Assembly: GCA_018715425.1 (NCBI GenBank) | Contig: DVLR01000141.1 | Location: 1 to 6,272 of the forward strand | Reading direction: 5' to 3' | DNA from: Candidatus Merdenecus merdavium | GTDB lineage: Bacteria; Bacillota; Clostridia; Lachnospirales; Lachnospiraceae | Length of the DNA stretch: 6,272 bases | Shown here: one piece after another, positions 3,745 through 6,272 of the stretch | Numbering within the stretch: the first letter of the stretch is position 1 | Layout: every line of letters begins with the position of its first letter | Made by a program: the position numbers and the translations under genes | Notes under the pieces: generated by a model | The model's database searches: none | What the model saw: only the letters and a program-made list of their open reading frames with translations | Told to the model about the DNA's origin: nothing

Positions 3745-6272
3745 TATCGTGGAACTTCTACCATTTGATAAGCTTCCACTAAGTCTAATTCTTTGACATC
3801 ATTAAATTTTTCAAAGACTAAACCACATTCATAACCAGCTTTTACTTCTTTTACATCATCTTTAAATCTCTTTAGTGATGCTAAAGGACCTTCAAAGATA
3901 AGATCATGATCTCTTGTTATACGTACAGAGCATCCTCTTTGGAATACACCATCAAGAACATAAGATCCTGCAATGGTACCAACGCCTGATGCTTTAAAGG
4001 TCTGACGGATTTCTGCATGACCGATTACCTTTTCTTCAAAGATAGGATCTAGCATACCCTTCATAGCAGACTCAACGTCGCTGATAGCATCGTAAATAAC
4101 ACGATATAGTCTAAGATCTACTCCTTCATCCTCAGCGATAGCTTTTGCAGTTGCATCTGGCCTAACATTAAATCCAATGATAAAAGCATTGGATGCAGCA
4201 GCTAACGTTACATCAGATTCGTTAATAGCCCCAACGCCACCATGGATGATTTTAACGACTACTTCTTCATTAGATAATTTCACTAAGCTTTGTTTTACTG
4301 CTTCCACAGAACCTTGAACGTCTGCTTTAACAATGATGTTTAATTCTTTTAAACTTCCTGCCTGAATTTGAGAGAACAAGTCATTTAAAGACATTTTCGC
4401 TTTTGTTTCATCAATGAGTCTTTCTTTTCCTTCTGAGATAAAGGTTTCTGAAAAACTCCTAGCTTCTTTTTCAGTTTCTGGAGATACAAAAATCTCACCT
4501 GCATTTGGAACATCGCTAAGACCTAAAATCTCCACTGGCGTTGATGGTCCCGCTTCTTTTAATCTTCTTCCTTTATCATCCATCATAGCACGGACTTTAC
4601 CGTGACATGAACCAGCTGCAATTGGGTCACCAATATGAAGTGTACCTTTTTGTACTAAAATAGTAGCTACTGGACCTTTTCCTTTATCAAGCTCTGCCTC
4701 TATTACAAGCCCCCTAGCTCTTCTATTGGCATTTGCTTTAAGTTCTCCAACCTCTGCTGTTAACAGAATCATTTCAAGTAACTGCTCAATTCCTTCGTGG
4801 CTATGAGCTGATACTGGTACGAAAATTGTACTACCGCCCCAATCCTCTGGAATTAAACCGTATTCAGATAATTCTTGTTTCACTCTTTCGATATTTGCAC
4901 TTGGTTTATCTATTTTATTAATAGCAACAATGATTTCGATCTCGGCAGCTTTCGCATGGTTAATAGCCTCTACGGTCTGTGGCATAACACCATCATCTGC
5001 TGCTACTACTAAGATCGCAATATCAGTGGCATTTGCACCACGCATTCTCATTGCAGTAAAAGCCTCATGACCTGGTGTGTCTAAAAAGGCTATCTTCTGT
5101 CCTTGGATAGATACTACGTAAGCACCAATGTGCTGTGTAATACCTCCTGCCTCCCGATCGATAACTTTAGTACTACGAATGGCATCCAAAAGAGAAGTTT
5201 TACCATGATCTACGTGTCCCATAACACATACCACTGGTGGTCTTGGTGTTAAGTCCTCTGGATTTTCTTCCTCTTCTTTTAAAAGTTCTGCAATTACATC
5301 TACTTTAACTTCTGGTTCTGCAATACAATTATACTCTAACGCCAACTCTTCCGCTGCATCAAAGTCAATTTCATGATTCACCGTTACCATAGTTCCTTGA
5401 AGAAATAATTTTTTAACTAATTGAGCTGGTGCAACCTTAATCTTATCTGCCAATTCTCTTATAGTCATTACTTCTGGTAATATAATGGTCTTGATTTCAT
5501 CCTTCTTCTCAACCACTGGAGCTGGAGCTGGTGCTGGTGCTTGGTTTCTACCCCGTCTTTGGTTTGGTCTGTTTCCACCTTGATTAGGTCTTCTTCCCTG
5601 ATTCGGTCTGTTTCCACCTTGGTTTGGTCTATTGCCACCTTGATTGGGTCTATTTCCACTCTGGTTTGATCTATTTCCACCTTGATTGTTACGATTTCCT
5701 TGACTTGCTGGTTTATTTCCTCCCTGATTTTGGCCTGTTGATCTATTTCCTTGGCTCTGGCTTTGTCTATTTCCACTTTGACCATTACGGCTACCAGAAT
5801 TTTGTCTTTGAGTACTACCTGCCTGTTGAGATCTTTGACCTGCTGCTTTCTTGCGGTTTGCTCCTTGACCTTGTGATTGATTTTGTCCTTGTGATTGATT
5901 TTGTCCTTGTGATTGATTTTGTCCTTGAGATTGATTTTTATTTGATTGTGCCAAACGATTTCCTCCCCCAGCCGGACGATTACCTGATTTTGTGTTCTGC
6001 TTCTGTTGACCTGCCGGCTTGTTGTGACTTTGTGAGTTTTTATCTGTTGGATTTGATTTATTTGTATTCATTTGTTCTGTATTACCCGTCCTATCTGAAG
6101 TGTTTTTTCTTCCACTGTTTTGTGGATGAAATACTTGCGTAATATTGTTCTTCTTTTTAGGGGCAGCATTTATATCACCCTTGGTTGACTCTTTTGCACC
6201 TGGAACTTCATGCTTAAAAGCACCCTTTACCATAGCAACTTGGCTCTCTTCCAAGGTACTCATATGACTTTT
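3744..6272 (-). CDS. infB: Translation initiation factor IF-2 (5' end beyond window)
   Basis: IF2 is the GTPase that places initiator fMet-tRNA on the 30S subunit and promotes 50S joining. Residues are numbered from the ATG at 6263. The frame stays open upstream to the window edge (K-S-H before that Met), and KSHMS resembles the internal end of the IF2 N-terminal helical domain, so the true start lies outside, probably some 30 residues on. No ribosome site precedes the 6263 ATG. A disordered linker covers about 48-250, followed by an IF2_N module (261-311). The G-domain has GHVDHGKT (349-356), GITQH (374-378), DTPGHE (395-400, with the catalytic His), NKID (449-452) and SAH (485-487). Domains II, III and the C-terminal fMet-tRNA-binding domain run to 839, ending EVPR. 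At more than 842 residues it is longer than B. subtilis IF2 (about 716), mainly because of the linker. rbfA follows 52 bp downstream. Confidence 0.97.
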   Translation of the reverse strand, partial: KSHMSTLEESQVAMVKGAFKHEVPGAKESTKGDINAAPKKKNNITQVFHPQNSGRKNTSDRTGNTEQMNTNKSNPTDKNSQSHNKPAGQQKQNTKSGNRPAGGGNRLAQSNKNQSQGQNQSQGQNQSQGQNQSQGQGANRKKAAGQRSQQAGSTQRQNSGSRNGQSGNRQSQSQGNRSTGQNQGGNKPASQGNRNNQGGNRSNQSGNRPNQGGNRPNQGGNRPNQGRRPNQGGNRPNQRRGRNQAPAPAPAPVVEKKDEIKTIILPEVMTIRELADKIKVAPAQLVKKLFLQGTMVTVNHEIDFDAAEELALEYNCIAEPEVKVDVIAELLKEEEENPEDLTPRPPVVCVMGHVDHGKTSLLDAIRSTKVIDREAGGITQHIGAYVVSIQGQKIAFLDTPGHEAFTAMRMRGANATDIAILVVAADDGVMPQTVEAINHAKAAEIEIIVAINKIDKPSANIERVKQELSEYGLIPEDWGGSTIFVPVSAHSHEGIEQLLEMILLTAEVGELKANANRRARGLVIEAELDKGKGPVATILVQKGTLHIGDPIAAGSCHGKVRAMMDDKGRRLKEAGPSTPVEILGLSDVPNAGEIFVSPETEKEARSFSETFISEGKERLIDETKAKMSLNDLFSQIQAGSLKELNIIVKADVQGSVEAVKQSLVKLSNEEVVVKIIHGGVGAINESDVTLAAASNAFIIGFNVRPDATAKAIAEDEGVDLRLYRVIYDAISDVESAMKGMLDPIFEEKVIGHAEIRQTFKASGVGTIAGSYVLDGVFQRGCSVRITRDHDLIFEGPLASLKRFKDDVKEVKAGYECGLVFEKFNDVKELDLVEAYQMVEVPR
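5556..5678 (-). repeat. Degenerate 21-bp tandem repeat in infB (GNRPNQG units)
   Basis: Residues 196-236 of IF2 are six tandem copies of a GNRPNQG heptapeptide. The first reads GNRSNQS, the fifth has lost one residue (RRPNQG), and the last ends in R. The 21-bp units differ at many synonymous positions, so the array has diverged at DNA level while the peptide is kept. It ends next to an RRGRNQ segment and an (AP)4 stretch (242-249) that leads into the folded IF2_N module. Confidence 0.85.
5865..5940 (-). repeat. Near-identical 18-bp tandem repeat in infB (NQSQGQ units)
   Basis: On the plus strand the unit CCTTGTGATTGATTTTGT occurs exactly three times (5869-5886, 5887-5904, 5905-5922). A fourth copy (5923-5940) has three mismatches. 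It encodes four consecutive NQSQGQ hexapeptides at IF2 residues 110-133. The unit is a multiple of three, so gain or loss keeps the frame. Confidence 0.92.

Noticed and set aside
5468..5785. Open minus-strand frame of 105 codons rich in VEIDQ-like repeats
   Set aside because: It is the same repeat DNA read in a shifted frame inside infB; it has no ribosome site or independent family features.
5865..5940. Possible CRISPR-like array from the 18-bp repeats
   Set aside because: The copies are directly adjacent with no spacers and are in frame within infB.
5624..6142. Open plus-strand frame of 172 codons antisense to infB, Phe/Tyr/Leu/Asp-rich
   Set aside because: It is the complement of the Gln/Asn/Gly repeats, which contain no stops in that frame. 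The composition is explained by the repeats, and the IF2 frame on the other strand is clearly real.

Overview
The window is a stretch of an AT-rich Firmicute chromosome. It carries the distal part of the conserved nusA-infB translation and RNA-processing operon, transcribed on the minus strand. Reading in that direction, the order is infB (5' end cut by the window edge), rbfA, nrnA, truB, ribF, then a small two-TM membrane protein gene of the DUF3592 type. Sequence style points to Clostridia and most likely Lachnospirales: the spacer before the IF2 G-domain is rich in KEEEE, RibF has a GKFDGVHRGH signature, and TruB has a GCGGCMES segment. That placement is recalled from family resemblance and was not computed.

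Layout. Positions 6272-3744 encode IF2, with a very long disordered, repeat-rich, basic N-terminal linker and then the complete GTPase and C-terminal domains. After a 52-bp gap holding a small hairpin comes rbfA (3691-3320). nrnA follows, overlapping the rbfA stop by 8 nt if the better supported ATG at 3327 is used. truB (GTG start at 2367) begins 9 bp after nrnA and ribF (1437-517) 30 bp after truB. The DUF3592-like gene (524-84) overlaps the ribF stop by 8 nt. At the left edge a strong bidirectional-looking hairpin (29-70) separates this operon from the last 16 codons of a convergent plus-strand gene (1-51).

How the genes fit together. IF2 drives initiation and subunit joining, RbfA matures the 30S subunit, TruB makes pseudouridine 55 in tRNA, NrnA degrades nanoRNA and pAp, and RibF makes FMN and FAD. 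Spacing is tight and there is no internal terminator or obvious promoter, so the genes are probably cotranscribed, with translational coupling at the two 8-nt overlaps. No gap without a gene exceeds about 52 bp.

I see no mobile element, CRISPR, riboswitch or RNA gene, and no evidence of a new multi-gene system; this is mainly a housekeeping region. The points worth a second look are the two tandem-repeat arrays of apparently different age in the IF2 linker, a perfect 24-bp palindrome inside truB, the terminator whose tetraloop contains a stop codon, and an uncharacterised membrane protein gene coupled to ribF.
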